Source of the DNA: an uncultured Phascolarctobacterium sp.
GTDB taxonomy: Bacteria; Bacillota; Negativicutes; Acidaminococcales; Acidaminococcaceae
Assembly: GCA_947630795.1 (NCBI GenBank)
Contig: CANRJC010000003.1
Span: 62,001-126,000 of the forward strand
Direction of reading: 5' to 3'
Length of the DNA stretch: 64,000 nucleotides
The notes under the pieces were generated by a model. It saw nothing but the letters and a program-made list of their open reading frames with translations. It searched no databases and was not told where the DNA came from. This document shows positions 1 to 8,562 of this stretch, piece after piece. Within the stretch, counting starts at the first letter, position 1; each line of letters opens with the position of its first letter. Both the position numbers and the translations under genes were made by a program.

Positions 1-1
1 C

Positions 2-871
2 CCGGGCGGCAAATTCGCCATCGCCAACAGCATCATGGATAACCCCGGGGACGCAAAATACGGCATGACCCACGCCCAATTGTTAGAGGCGTACAAAATA
101 CTCAAGACTAAAGGCGTCAAACGTTTCGGTCTGCACGCTTTTTTGGCGTCCAACACGGTCACCAACGCTTATTATCCCGAGTTGGCCTCCATCCTTTTCA
201 AATTGGCGGTGGAGATCAAAGAAGAAACGGGCATCGAGCTGGACTTTGTCAATCTTTCCGGCGGCATAGGCGTGGCCTACAGGCCGGAGCAGACAGACAA
301 CGATCTGGCAGTGATCGGCGAAGGCGTGCGGCAGGCTTACGAAAATATTTTGGTGCCCGCCGGCCTCGATAAAGTGAAGATCTTCACGGAACTGGGCCGC
401 TTCATGCTGGCGCCTAACGGAGCTTTGGTCACACGAGTCATCCACATGAAGCACACTTACAAAGATTACGTAGGCTGCGATGCCTGCGCCGCCAATTTGA
501 TGCGGCCGGCCATCTACGGGGCCTATCATCACATCACCGTTTTAGGCAAAGAGACCGCACCTTGCAATCACAAGTACGACGTGACCGGGGGCTTGTGTGA
601 AAATAACGATAAATTCGCCGTCGATCGCTCGTTGCCCGAAATAGAGAAGGGCGACCTTCTCTACATCCACGACGCCGGGGCTCACGGCTTTGCCATGGGC
701 TACAATTATAACGGCAAATTACGCAGCGCCGAGCTTTTGCTGAAAGAAGACGGCAGCGTGCAAATGATCCGCAGGGCGGAGACCCCGGCCGATTATTTCG
801 CCACTTTCGACACGGGTGCTTACGCGGAGGCCTTGACTGCTTCCACGAAGGCAGCGGAAAAATGCCGCTAG
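2..871 (+). CDS. lysA: diaminopimelate decarboxylase, 3' part (start outside window)
   Basis: PLP-dependent fold-III decarboxylase that converts meso-diaminopimelate to L-lysine. The reading frame is open from base 2, so the N-terminus with the PLP lysine lies upstream. Visible motifs are a glycine loop SGGIGV (about 254-274), a phosphate-binding TELGRF (387-404, where most family members have EPGR) and GGLCENND (586-609), which carries the cysteine and glutamate that reach into the partner's active site. It ends in a run-out C-terminus and is followed by a terminator facing the convergent DUF362 gene. The ELGR and GGIG variants mark a divergent LysA branch. A related acyclic-amine decarboxylase such as carboxynorspermidine decarboxylase is less likely but cannot be excluded from this fragment. 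Confidence 0.8.
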   Translation, partial: PGGKFAIANSIMDNPGDAKYGMTHAQLLEAYKILKTKGVKRFGLHAFLASNTVTNAYYPELASILFKLAVEIKEETGIELDFVNLSGGIGVAYRPEQTDNDLAVIGEGVRQAYENILVPAGLDKVKIFTELGRFMLAPNGALVTRVIHMKHTYKDYVGCDACAANLMRPAIYGAYHHITVLGKETAPCNHKYDVTGGLCENNDKFAVDRSLPEIEKGDLLYIHDAGAHGFAMGYNYNGKLRSAELLLKEDGSVQMIRRAETPADYFATFDTGAYAEALTASTKAAEKCR

Positions 872-930
872 CTCTCACAAAAATTTAAGCAGAAAATTGC
901 CGCCGGCTCTCACAAAAATATAAAAGCAAA

Positions 931-988
931 AGGCAAAAGGCTGTCGCCTCACCGAAAAAGATTTCGGGAAGCGGCAGCCTGCTTTTTT
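931..988. terminator. bidirectional intrinsic terminator between convergent genes
   Basis: AGGCTGTCGC (938-947) pairs with GCGGCAGCCT (971-980) over 10 bp with one G-U. It is followed by a T run on the plus strand, and an A-rich flank upstream gives a T-rich tail on the minus strand. It can end both lysA and the DUF362 gene. Confidence 0.75.
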
Positions 989-1004
989 TAATAAGAGAAA
1001 AATT

Positions 1005-2144
1005 TTAAACGATCTTCACTTTGATCAACTCGTAGTCGCGGGAGCCCAGGCCGATCTTTTCGCCGTGAGCCAATTGGGTCTCCCATTCGATGTCGGGATG
1101 GCTGTTGACGAAGTGATCGTGATGATCGACGAAGTCGGGGGCGGCCATGTGCTCGGCCAGCATGCTGCCGGGCAGAGGCGTTGCGGCCAGACAGGCATCG
1201 GCACAGGCCTGATCCAAAGCTACGGGGTCGAAAGAGGCGAACATGCCGATGTTGGGGAGAATGGGTGCATCGTTTTCAGGGTGGCAGTCGCAGTTGGGGG
1301 AAACGTCTACGACGAGGGAGAGATGGAAATTGGGACGGCCGGCGCAAACTGCTTTGCTGTATTCGGCCATCTTGGCGTTGAGCACGGGGATGGCTTGGTT
1401 TTGAGCGAAGTCGATGGCGTCGAAGTTGCAGGCGCCCAAGCAGCGGCCGCAGCCCACGCAGTTTTCTGTCACGACTTGCATTTTACGGGTGGCCTCGTCG
1501 AAGTGAAGGCCGCCGTTGGCGCACTCCCGCTGACAGCGGCGGCAGCCCCGGCACTTGGAAGTTTTGATGAAGGGCTTGCCGTTGGAGTGTTGATCTTTTT
1601 TGCCGGCCCGGGAACCGCTGCCCATGCCCAAATTTTTGATGGTGCCGCCGAAGCCGGTCATCTCGTGGCCTTTGAAGTGAGTGAGCGAGATGATGATGTC
1701 GGCGTCCATGATGGCGCGGCCGATGCGTGCTTCTTTCGTATAAACACAGCCCTCTAAAGGCACGGCCACATCATCGGTGCCCTTTAGACCGTCGGCGATG
1801 ATCACCGGGCAGCCCACGGTGAGGGGAGTGAAGCCGTTTTGCCAGGCGCATTCCAAATGTTCCAGCGCATTTTTGCGAAAACCGGGATACATGGTATTGC
1901 AGTCGGTGAGGAAGGGTTTGCCTCCCAGAGACTTCACCAGATCCACGATGGCCCGGGCATAATTGGGCCGCAGGTAGCTGATGTTGCCCAATTCGCCGAA
2001 ATGGAGCTTGATGGCTACGAACTTGCCATCCATATCGATGCTTTCGATGCCGGCTTTTTGCGCCAGCTTCGCCAATTTGCCGGGCAGGCCGGTGCCCATG
2101 TAGGCGGTGCGAAAATCGGTGAAATAAACTTTAGACTTTGCCAT
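1005..2144 (-). CDS. DUF362 domain protein with two [4Fe-4S] ferredoxin motifs
   Basis: A 379-residue cytosolic iron-sulfur protein. Residues 1-190 form the DUF362 domain (HFGELGN at 48-54, FKGHEMTGFGGTIKNLGMG at 157-175). Two CxxCxxCxxxC clusters follow at C198/C201/C204/C208 and C229/C232/C235/C239, then a C-terminal DUF362 portion containing DPVALDQACAD. Members are widespread in strict anaerobes and are thought to be electron-transfer proteins, but no substrate is established. It is monocistronic: its own promoter lies about 140 bp upstream and a bidirectional terminator follows. The start is supported by GAAAGGAACTGAGACC directly before the ATG. The specific function is unknown. Confidence 0.85.
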   Translation of the reverse strand: MAKSKVYFTDFRTAYMGTGLPGKLAKLAQKAGIESIDMDGKFVAIKLHFGELGNISYLRPNYARAIVDLVKSLGGKPFLTDCNTMYPGFRKNALEHLECAWQNGFTPLTVGCPVIIADGLKGTDDVAVPLEGCVYTKEARIGRAIMDADIIISLTHFKGHEMTGFGGTIKNLGMGSGSRAGKKDQHSNGKPFIKTSKCRGCRRCQRECANGGLHFDEATRKMQVVTENCVGCGRCLGACNFDAIDFAQNQAIPVLNAKMAEYSKAVCAGRPNFHLSLVVDVSPNCDCHPENDAPILPNIGMFASFDPVALDQACADACLAATPLPGSMLAEHMAAPDFVDHHDHFVNSHPDIEWETQLAHGEKIGLGSRDYELIKVKIV

Positions 2145-2287
2145 GGTCTCAGTTCCTTTCTGAAAATGATCGCAAGCAGAAAAATAATTTTGAAAATATT
2201 TTAAAGCACAGCTTCACACCGCACTCTAAAGTCTGTATGTGTCTCGAACTCATAATGAACTTTAAAGCGCGCCGGGCTCACATTTTC

Positions 2288-2317
2288 ATTATAAAGGAAA
2301 AAATGCGGGCTAGTCAA
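2288..2317 (-). promoter_or_regulatory. sigma-A-type promoter for the DUF362 gene
   Basis: On the minus strand, TTGACT, an 18-nt spacer and a perfect TATAAT. It predicts a 5' UTR of about 135 nt in front of the DUF362 gene, within which I see no recognisable riboswitch. Confidence 0.7.
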
Positions 2318-2381
2318 TGTTAAAGCAGAGGCGAAGCTTTGTCAATTTCCTGTGAAATCGGGCGGGGCTCGGCCGCCGCTC

Positions 2382-2410
2382 TTTACATTTGCAAAAAAGC
2401 GTGATAACAT
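2382..2410 (+). promoter_or_regulatory. promoter for serine acetyltransferase
   Basis: TTTACA, a 17-nt spacer and TAACAT. The expected start of transcription, near 2417, lies downstream of an alternative in-frame GTG at 2352. This supports translation from the ATG at 2442. Confidence 0.6.
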
Positions 2411-2441
2411 GGGCACAAAAAGATGCGGACGAGGGAGAAAA

Positions 2442-3377
2442 ATGGAGCTCAAAAAAGATGCCGCTTTGGAAGAAGCGGTGGCAGCCATCACCGACAACAT
2501 CATCAAAGATTACGACAATGACAGAGACATCGATCGTTTGGATTTTTACGCCAGCGTGGACCGCTCTGCCATCGAAGATATAGTGCACAAATTGCGGCGC
2601 ATCATTTATCCCGGCTACTATCGAGACAGAGCCTATTACATTTACAATGCCCGCAACAATGTGGCCGCCCTCATCGAGGACGTGATGTATCGTCTGCATC
2701 AGCAGATCTCCACGGTGCTGAAGTACGGAGCAGCTCCCGACGCCGCCATCGAAGAAGAGGCGAGGCGCATCACTCTGGAATTTTTCCGCCGCATCCCTTT
2801 GATAAGAGAATATTTGGACACCGATCTTGCGGCCACTTTGGACGGCGACCCTGCGGCCCAGAGCAAAGACGAGATCATCTTCGCTTACCCGGGCATCTTG
2901 GCCATCACAGTCTATCGTTTGGCTCACCAGCTTTACGAATTGAAGGTGCCTCTCATCCCCCGCATCATGACCGAATACGCTCACACTCTCACCGGCATCG
3001 ACATCCATCCCGGGGCCACCATCGGCAAACATTTCTTCATCGATCACGGCACCGGCATCGTGATCGGCGAGACGACCCACATCGGCCACCATGTAAAAAT
3101 TTATCAGGGCGTGACCTTGGGCGCCCTCTCCACCCGCGCCGGGCAGCGCTTGAGAGGCAAGCAGCGCCACCCCACCATCGAAGATAGAGTGACCATCTAT
3201 TCGGGCGCTTCCATTTTCGGCGGCGAGACCGTCATCGGCCACGACTCGGTGATCGGCTCCAATGCCTTCATCACTTTCAGCGTCAAGCCCAATTCCCGCA
3301 TCAGCATCAAGAATCAGGAACTGGATTACGGCGAAGGCGACCCGGCGGTGTTCGATCAAGCTTTGAAAAAAGACTGA
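2442..3377 (+). CDS. cysE: serine O-acetyltransferase (long EpsC/SatA-type form)
   Basis: Acetylates L-serine with acetyl-CoA to give O-acetylserine, the precursor of cysteine. It has 311 residues. The N-terminal 130 residues are helical. A left-handed beta-helix of hexapeptide repeats follows (about 180-290), including GIDIHPGATIGKHFFIDHG and GIVIGETTHIGHHVKIYQG; the histidines in DHG and near GETTHIG are the usual catalytic and binding positions. The ATG at 2442 is preceded by GAGGGAG and fits the promoter at 2382-2410, giving a leader of about 25 nt. No cysteine-synthase gene adjoins it and no T-box or leader peptide is visible. Sugar O-acetyltransferases share the beta-helix, but the long helical N-terminus argues for the serine enzyme. 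Confidence 0.85.
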   Translation: MELKKDAALEEAVAAITDNIIKDYDNDRDIDRLDFYASVDRSAIEDIVHKLRRIIYPGYYRDRAYYIYNARNNVAALIEDVMYRLHQQISTVLKYGAAPDAAIEEEARRITLEFFRRIPLIREYLDTDLAATLDGDPAAQSKDEIIFAYPGILAITVYRLAHQLYELKVPLIPRIMTEYAHTLTGIDIHPGATIGKHFFIDHGTGIVIGETTHIGHHVKIYQGVTLGALSTRAGQRLRGKQRHPTIEDRVTIYSGASIFGGETVIGHDSVIGSNAFITFSVKPNSRISIKNQELDYGEGDPAVFDQALKKD

Positions 3378-3540
3378 CGAAGAAAAACAGCGACGCTTAA
3401 AAAGAAAAAGCGCCGGCGTAAAAGCTTCGAGAAAAATATCTGCGGCATAAAGAAAAAAGATCTCTTGAGCAAACTTTTAAAAAAAAGCGGCGGCGGCAAA
3501 GAAAAAGAGCGGGCGGCTGAAGGCAAACGAGAAAATTTTC

Positions 3541-3570
3541 TTGCCTTTGGCCTCGGGACTGTGATATACT
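3541..3570 (+). promoter_or_regulatory. promoter for rpmE
   Basis: TTGCCT, an 18-nt spacer and TATACT. The 160 bases before it (3378-3540), after the serine acetyltransferase stop, are purine-rich; I see no gene or clear terminator in them. Confidence 0.55.
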
Positions 3571-3589
3571 GTTTAAGCGCTAATCGTGA

Positions 3590-3608
3590 GGCCGATGGAT
3601 CATCGGCC
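3590..3608 (+). promoter_or_regulatory. short perfect hairpin in the rpmE 5' leader
   Basis: GGCCGAT, a 5-nt loop and ATCGGCC form a perfect 7-bp stem about 57 nt before the rpmE start. Leader hairpins in ribosomal-protein genes often mediate autoregulation, but nothing here identifies the ligand. It has no U tract, so it is not a terminator. Confidence 0.4.
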
Positions 3609-3665
3609 CTATCATAAGAAAGCCGCTTATGTTTTTATCGCAAAAAAGAAAAGAGGTGTTACAGT

Positions 3666-3866
3666 ATGAAGGAAAAGATCCATCCTAAATACCAGATCGT
3701 CAAGGCCACCTGCGCCTGCGGCAATACGTTCATGACCGGCAGCACCAAGGGAGAGATAAGAGTGGATGTTTGCTCCAAGTGCCATCCCTTCTTCACCGGG
3801 CAACAAAGAAGCGTAGCTGCCAGAGGGCGGATCGAAAAATTCAACAAGCGCTACAACAAAGAGTAA
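3666..3866 (+). CDS. rpmE: 50S ribosomal protein L31, zinc-binding form
   Basis: Ribosomal protein of the large subunit and intersubunit bridge, 66 residues, the usual length. The zinc-binding set C16/C18 (CAC) and C36/C39 (CSKC) is complete, so this is the C+ type, which needs zinc, rather than the zinc-free paralogue made under zinc starvation. It starts with MKEKIHPKY, typical of the family, and has an RBS (AAAAGAGGTG) before it. It heads the conserved rpmE-DUF1385-prfA-prmC order found in many Firmicutes and is probably co-transcribed with them, with a possible attenuating hairpin after the stop. Confidence 0.97.
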   Translation: MKEKIHPKYQIVKATCACGNTFMTGSTKGEIRVDVCSKCHPFFTGQQRSVAARGRIEKFNKRYNKE

Positions 3867-3878
3867 AAGCAAATACCT

Positions 3879-3904
3879 GGCAGAGCTTCTTACGGGGCTC
3901 TGCC
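3879..3904 (+). terminator. weak terminator or attenuator after rpmE
   Basis: GGCAGAGC pairs perfectly with GCTCTGCC across a 10-nt loop. The following GTATTTATAT is a poor U tract, so partial termination between L31 and the DUF1385 gene is more likely than a full stop. Confidence 0.4.
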
Positions 3905-3941
3905 GTATTTATATGCGGAAAAATTCCGCGGGAGAAAATAA

Positions 3942-4853
3942 ATGAGTGAAAAAAAGACCTGCCCGTCCTTCACCGTGGGCGGACAGGCGGTGATAGAAGG
4001 GGTCATGATGCGGGGCCCGGAGAAACTGGCGGTGGCCTGCCGCCTGCCGGACGGCAGCATCAGCTTGGAAGTGCGGCCCGTCAACAGTTTGCGGCAACGC
4101 TACCCGGTGTTGAACTTGCCCCTGCTGCGGGGAGTGGTGGTCCTCTTCGAATCGTTGGCCGACGGCATGAAGGCTCTGGCCCGCTCCGCTCAGCTGGCGG
4201 GAGAAGAAGGAGAAGAGCCGGACGGCAAAGAGACGGCCCTCACCATCGCTGCGGCGGTGGCCTTGGCAGTGGGCCTCTTTATTGTCATACCCACTTGGTC
4301 CATGCGTTTTCTTCACAGCCTCACAGCCGATCCTCTGCGTTTGAATTTGGCTGAAGGGCTTTTGCGTTTGGCTATTTTTTTGATCTATATCGCCGCTATC
4401 AGCAGCATGGAAGATATCCAACGGGTCTTTCAATATCACGGGGCGGAACACAAAAGCATCTATGCTTACGAAGCGGGGCTGCCTCTGACTCCCGACAGCG
4501 CCCGCCCCTTCACCACCCTCCATCCCCGCTGCGGCACCAATTTTTTGATGATCGTGATGCTGATCAGCATTTTCAGCTTCGCTTTTTTAGGCTGGCCCGA
4601 TCTTTTGACTCGCATCCTCTCGCGGGTGCTCTTGATGCCGGTGATCGCCGGCATCAGCTACGAAGTGATCCGCTTTGCGGGAAAACACGCGGCCGATCCT
4701 CTGGTCCATGCGGCCATCATGCCCGGGCTCCTCTTGCAAAAGCTCACCACCCGGCAGCCGGATGACAGCCAGTTGGAAGTGGCCCTGGCCGCTTTGAAGG
4801 CGGTGCTTCCCGAAAAAGTTGCTGACGAAAGCAAGATAGGCGAAAAATTTTAA
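3942..4853 (+). CDS. DUF1385 family membrane protein (YqhQ-like)
   Basis: A 303-residue protein of unknown function. The N-terminus carries the family hallmark GGQAVIEGVMMRGPE (about 13-27). Hydrophobic segments lie near residues 84-103, 128-150 and 205-235, and HGAEHKSIYAYE (about 167-178) is a second conserved block. Its place between rpmE and prfA is conserved in many Firmicutes, but this proximity has not revealed a function. A GGGAG RBS sits 8 bases before the ATG. The C-terminal 50 residues are charged and probably cytoplasmic. I find no catalytic motif that would justify a more specific name. Confidence 0.85.
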   Translation: MSEKKTCPSFTVGGQAVIEGVMMRGPEKLAVACRLPDGSISLEVRPVNSLRQRYPVLNLPLLRGVVVLFESLADGMKALARSAQLAGEEGEEPDGKETALTIAAAVALAVGLFIVIPTWSMRFLHSLTADPLRLNLAEGLLRLAIFLIYIAAISSMEDIQRVFQYHGAEHKSIYAYEAGLPLTPDSARPFTTLHPRCGTNFLMIVMLISIFSFAFLGWPDLLTRILSRVLLMPVIAGISYEVIRFAGKHAADPLVHAAIMPGLLLQKLTTRQPDDSQLEVALAALKAVLPEKVADESKIGEKF

Positions 4854-4918
4854 GCGAGCTCTTTCGATATATTTTGAAATTTTTAAGATAACACGAGAAA
4901 GTAGAGACGTTACGAGCG

Positions 4919-5986
4919 ATGATGTCAGATAAATTGCAAGCCTTGGAAGATCGTTATATGGATCTTGAGATGGGCTTGAGCGATCCCGAGGTGCTGGCCG
5001 ATCAAGAAGAGTGGCAAAGACGAATGAAGGCTCACGCCAAATTAGAGCCGGTGGTGACAGAATATCGCCGCTATCGCGAGCTTTTGAAGCGACAAAAAGA
5101 AGCTTTGGAACTGGCGGCCGATAAAGATGAAGAATTGGCGGCCATGGCCAAGGAAGAACTGAAGGAACTGCGGCCGGCCATAGAAGATCTGGAAGAAAAA
5201 CTCACTATTTTGCTGCTGCCCGGCGATCCCAACGACGAGAAAAACGTCATCGTGGAGATCAGGGCCGGAGCGGGCGGCGAAGAAGCGGCTCTCTTTGCCG
5301 GCGTGCTGTATCGCATGTACAGCCATTATGCCGAGGCCCGGGGCTGGCGCTCGGAAGTTTTAGACATGAGCCCCACCGAATTGGGCGGCTTCAAAGAGAT
5401 CGTCTTTCAAGTCAGCGGGCAGGCAGTGTACAGCCGCATGAAATTCGAAAGCGGCGTCCACCGGGTGCAGCGGGTGCCCGAGACCGAGTCCCAAGGGCGC
5501 ATCCACACCTCCACCTGCACCGTGGCGGTCCTGCCGGAAGCGGAAGAAGTAGAGGTGGAGATCAATCCTCAGGACCTGCGCATCGACACTTATCGGGCCG
5601 GAGGCGCCGGCGGTCAATATGTGAACAAAACAGAATCGGCGGTGCGCATCACCCACATCCCCACGGGGATAGTGGCCCAGTGTCAGGACGAAAAGTCGCA
5701 ATTGAAAAACAGAGAGAAATGCATGCGGGTGCTGCGGGCCAGGCTGTTGGAAGCCAGGCAGGAAGAGCAGCGCAGCGCCACTGCCCAAGATCGGCGCAAT
5801 CAGGTGGGCAGCGGCGACCGCAGCGAACGCATCCGCACTTACAACTATCCCCAGGGGCGGGTGACCGATCATCGCATCGGTCTCACTCTCTATAAATTGG
5901 AAGCGGTCTTGAACGGCGATCTGGATGAACTGACCAACAGTTTGATCGCCGCCAAGCAAAGTCAGTTGCTGAAAGAGATGAAATAG
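4919..5986 (+). CDS. prfA: peptide chain release factor 1
   Basis: Class I release factor that reads UAA and UAG and hydrolyses peptidyl-tRNA. It has 355 residues, the family's normal length. The codon-recognition P-x-T tripeptide is present as PET inside [10 protein letters not shown], and the catalytic GGQ lies in [16 protein letters not shown], where most RF1 proteins have GGQHVN. The glutamine is the target of PrmC, encoded 5 bp downstream, so enzyme and substrate are co-expressed. Two tandem ATGs (4919 and 4922) make the exact start uncertain, and the RBS is weak. RF2 is excluded because its SPF tripeptide is absent. Confidence 0.96.
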   Translation: MMSDKLQALEDRYMDLEMGLSDPEVLADQEEWQRRMKAHAKLEPVVTEYRRYRELLKRQKEALELAADKDEELAAMAKEELKELRPAIEDLEEKLTILLLPGDPNDEKNVIVEIRAGAGGEEAALFAGVLYRMYSHYAEARGWRSEVLDMSPTELGGFKEIVFQVSGQAVYSRMKFESGVHRVQRVPETESQGRIHTSTCTVAVLPEAEEVEVEINPQDLRIDTYRAGGAGGQYVNKTESAVRITHIPTGIVAQCQDEKSQLKNREKCMRVLRARLLEARQEEQRSATAQDRRNQVGSGDRSERIRTYNYPQGRVTDHRIGLTLYKLEAVLNGDLDELTNSLIAAKQSQLLKEMK

Positions 5987-5991
5987 GCTCC

Positions 5992-6882
5992 ATGTGGACC
6001 GTCTTGAGCATCCTCAAACAAAGTCAGAGCTATCTGGCCGCCAAGGGAGTAGAAAACCCCCGCTTGGAGGCGGAGGTATTGCTCTGCGCCGTTTTGAAAT
6101 GTGAGCGGATCAAACTCTATGTGGATTTCGAGCGGCCTCTCACCGCTGGCGAAGTGGCTAAGTATCGCACTTACATAGCACAGCGGGGAACTAGACAGCC
6201 GGTGGCCTACATCCTCGGCCGCAAAGATTTTATGGGCTTGGAGCTGCGTATCACTCCCGCCTGCTTGGTGCCCCGGCCCGAAACTGAACTTTTGGTGGAG
6301 CAAGCAGCTCATTTGATCAAAAATGTCGGGCCTAAACAGCCGAAGTTGCTGGACCTGGGCACCGGCAGCGGCGCTATCCTCATAGCTCTGCTCACTTTGT
6401 TGCCCGAGGCTTTGGGCATCGGCAGCGATATCTCGCCGGCGGCGCTGGCGGTGGCGAAGGAGAACGCTCTTAATTTAGGCGTGAAAGAACGCTGCGGCTT
6501 CGTGGTCAGCGATCTCTTCGGGCAGCTGCCTCGCAGCCGCACTTACGATGCGATAATTTCCAATCCTCCCTATGTGAGGCGAGGCGACTTGCCCGGCCTC
6601 GACCCCGAGGTAAGAAAAGAACCTCTTCAAGCTTTGGACGGAGGGATCGACGGCTTAGACTTTTATCGCCGTTTGACGAAGGAAGTCCCTCGGCATTTGA
6701 GCGCCGCCGGTCTCTTGGCTATGGAGATCGGTGCAGAGCAGGGCGAAGCGGTGAAGGCTCTTTGCTATGATGCCGGCCTGAAGGCGGCGGCAGTGAAAAA
6801 AGATCTTGCCGGCCTCGATCGAATGGTTTTGGCAGCTAAGGAGGACAGCCCTTATGCAAACCTTCTATTGGCAGCTGGATGA
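5992..6882 (+). CDS. prmC: release factor glutamine methyltransferase
   Basis: SAM-dependent N5-methylation of the GGQ glutamine in RF1 and RF2. It has 296 residues: an N-terminal helical substrate-binding domain (1-90) and a Rossmann methyltransferase domain with the SAM loop DLGTGSG (121-127) and the catalytic NPPY (191-194). It starts 5 bp after prfA and its last 29 bp overlap the next gene, so the three genes are certainly one transcript. The start ATG has no strong Shine-Dalgarno sequence and translation is probably coupled to prfA. Confidence 0.95.
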   Translation: MWTVLSILKQSQSYLAAKGVENPRLEAEVLLCAVLKCERIKLYVDFERPLTAGEVAKYRTYIAQRGTRQPVAYILGRKDFMGLELRITPACLVPRPETELLVEQAAHLIKNVGPKQPKLLDLGTGSGAILIALLTLLPEALGIGSDISPAALAVAKENALNLGVKERCGFVVSDLFGQLPRSRTYDAIISNPPYVRRGDLPGLDPEVRKEPLQALDGGIDGLDFYRRLTKEVPRHLSAAGLLAMEIGAEQGEAVKALCYDAGLKAAAVKKDLAGLDRMVLAAKEDSPYANLLLAAG

Positions 6883-7966
6883 TAAAAAAGACAACAGCGC
6901 CGTCATCCGACAGGCGGCTTATTTTATCCGCCGAGGGGAAGTGGTGGCCTTTCCCACGGAAACGGTGTACGGCTTGGGAGCGGATGGGCTCGATGCCGAG
7001 GCGGTGAAAAAAATTTATGCCGCCAAGGGAAGGCCTGCCGACAATCCTCTCATTTTGCACATCGCCGCCTGCGATGAAATAAAAATTTTGGCCGGCGAAC
7101 TCAACGCCAATGCCAAAGAGTTGGCCGCCCGTTTTTGGCCCGGCCCCCTCACTCTGGTAGTGCCTAAGTCTGCCGCAGTGCCTTCCATAGTCAGCGCCGG
7201 TCTGAGCACAGTGGCAGTACGCTGCCCCTCTCACCCCGTCGCTCGGGCTTTGATTGAGGCCGCCGGCCGGCCCATCGCCGCTCCTTCCGCCAATATCAGC
7301 GGCCGGCCCAGCCCCACCACCGGCAAAGATGTTTTGGAAGACATGGACGGGAAGATCGCCTGTGTTTTAGACGGCGGGCCCTGCGGCATAGGCCTCGAGT
7401 CCACCGTGGTGGACACCACCGGCCCTCTGCCCTGCATCTTGCGGCCGGGGGGCATCACTTATGAAATGTTGGAAGAAGTTTTGGGGGCGGTAGAGATCGA
7501 CCCGGCTCTGGCGGGAGCGGAAAGTCTCAGGCCGAAAGCGCCGGGGATGAAATACCGCCACTATGCGCCGCAAGCTCCTCTTTATATTTTGGAAGGAGAG
7601 GCAGGCGAGAAATTGCCGCAAATGATCGCTCACGCATTGAAAGCAAATTTGCGAGTAGGTGTGCTCACCGATGAAAGAGGAGCGGCGAAAGTGAAAAAAC
7701 TTTTCGGCGCAAACTCCGCTCTGATCTTAAAAAGTTTCGGAGAAAACAAAAAGGAATTGGCGGCGGGCCTCTTTTACTTTTTGCGGGACTTCGATCGGCA
7801 GGGGCCCGACGTCATCTTGGCGACGGGGGTAGACGAAAAAGGCTTGGGCCTGGCCATCATGAACAGAATGAGAAAGGCGGCGGGGCAGCAGTCTTTAGTA
7901 CTTCGCGACGGCCGCTTGCTTTTACGAAACGGGGCGGCTCTTCCTCCTTGGCTTTCTCTCGAATAA
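6854..7966 (+). CDS. ywlC: threonylcarbamoyl-AMP synthase (Sua5/YwlC)
   Basis: Makes threonylcarbamoyl-AMP from threonine, bicarbonate and ATP for the t6A37 modification of ANN-decoding tRNAs. It has 370 residues: a YrdC domain (about 20-205, with AAKGRPADNPL and the phosphate-binding SANISGRPSPT) and a C-terminal Sua5 domain (about 240-365), so it is the two-domain form. TAAGGAGG lies 8 bases before the ATG at 6854, which decides the start over an in-frame ATG at 6806. The gene overlaps prmC by 29 bp. The partner genes tsaB, tsaD and tsaE are not in the window. Confidence 0.93.
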   Translation: MQTFYWQLDDKKDNSAVIRQAAYFIRRGEVVAFPTETVYGLGADGLDAEAVKKIYAAKGRPADNPLILHIAACDEIKILAGELNANAKELAARFWPGPLTLVVPKSAAVPSIVSAGLSTVAVRCPSHPVARALIEAAGRPIAAPSANISGRPSPTTGKDVLEDMDGKIACVLDGGPCGIGLESTVVDTTGPLPCILRPGGITYEMLEEVLGAVEIDPALAGAESLRPKAPGMKYRHYAPQAPLYILEGEAGEKLPQMIAHALKANLRVGVLTDERGAAKVKKLFGANSALILKSFGENKKELAAGLFYFLRDFDRQGPDVILATGVDEKGLGLAIMNRMRKAAGQQSLVLRDGRLLLRNGAALPPWLSLE

Positions 7967-7989
7967 TTATACTCACGGCTCTTAACGTG

Positions 7990-7998
7990 TGATAAAAT
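7990..7998 (+). promoter_or_regulatory. possible extended -10 promoter for rpiB
   Basis: TGATAAAAT, an extended -10 element, lies 70 bp before rpiB in the only sizeable gap between ywlC and rpiB. No convincing -35 is visible, so this is tentative. Confidence 0.35.
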
Positions 7999-8067
7999 AA
8001 AGATATATTCGCTGCCGACCGACTTTCGGCCAATGCCCGGGGCCGGCTGAAGAAGGGAGAGAGGAAA

Positions 8068-8562
8068 ATGCCTGAAGAGCAGATCGCTCTCGCAAGCGAT
8101 CACGGCGGCTTTCGCTTAAAGGAACACTTGAAAAAATATTTAGAGCAAGAGGGCTATGCCGTGAAAGATCTGGGCACATACAGTGAAGAAAGCTGCGATT
8201 ACCCGGATATAGCGGAAAAATTGGGCGCTGAAGTGACGAAAGAAGCAGGGGAGTGCCGGCGAGGCATCCTCATCTGCGGCACCGGCATCGGCATCTCCAT
8301 CGCCGCCAATAAAATAAAAGGCATCAGAGCGGCCCTGTGCGGTGATGTTTATTCTGCCCAAAAAAGCAGGGAGCATAACGATGCCAACGTGCTCTGCTTG
8401 GGAGGCAGAGTTTTGGGGACGGGCTTGGCCGAGCTCATCTGCCGCACTTTTTTGAACACGGCCTTCGCCGGCGGCCGTCACGCCCGCCGAGTGGCGAAGA
8501 TTGCGGCTTTGGAAGAAAAAAAGCAGGGAGGCTGCCATGTTGATGCCGGAAGATCTCTATAG
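8068..8562 (+). CDS. rpiB: ribose-5-phosphate isomerase B
   Basis: Interconverts ribose-5-phosphate and ribulose-5-phosphate in the pentose phosphate pathway. It has 164 residues of the RpiB/LacAB fold: SDHGGFRLKEHL (about 10-21) binds the sugar phosphate, and LICGTGIGISIAANK (about 68-82) holds the catalytic cysteine and the anion hole. A GAGAGGAAA RBS precedes the ATG. The last 26 bp overlap ywlG. The order rpiB-ywlG-glyA is common in Firmicutes. The alternative of an allose- or galactose-6-phosphate isomerase is unlikely without a sugar operon around it. Confidence 0.92.
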   Translation: MPEEQIALASDHGGFRLKEHLKKYLEQEGYAVKDLGTYSEESCDYPDIAEKLGAEVTKEAGECRRGILICGTGIGISIAANKIKGIRAALCGDVYSAQKSREHNDANVLCLGGRVLGTGLAELICRTFLNTAFAGGRHARRVAKIAALEEKKQGGCHVDAGRSL

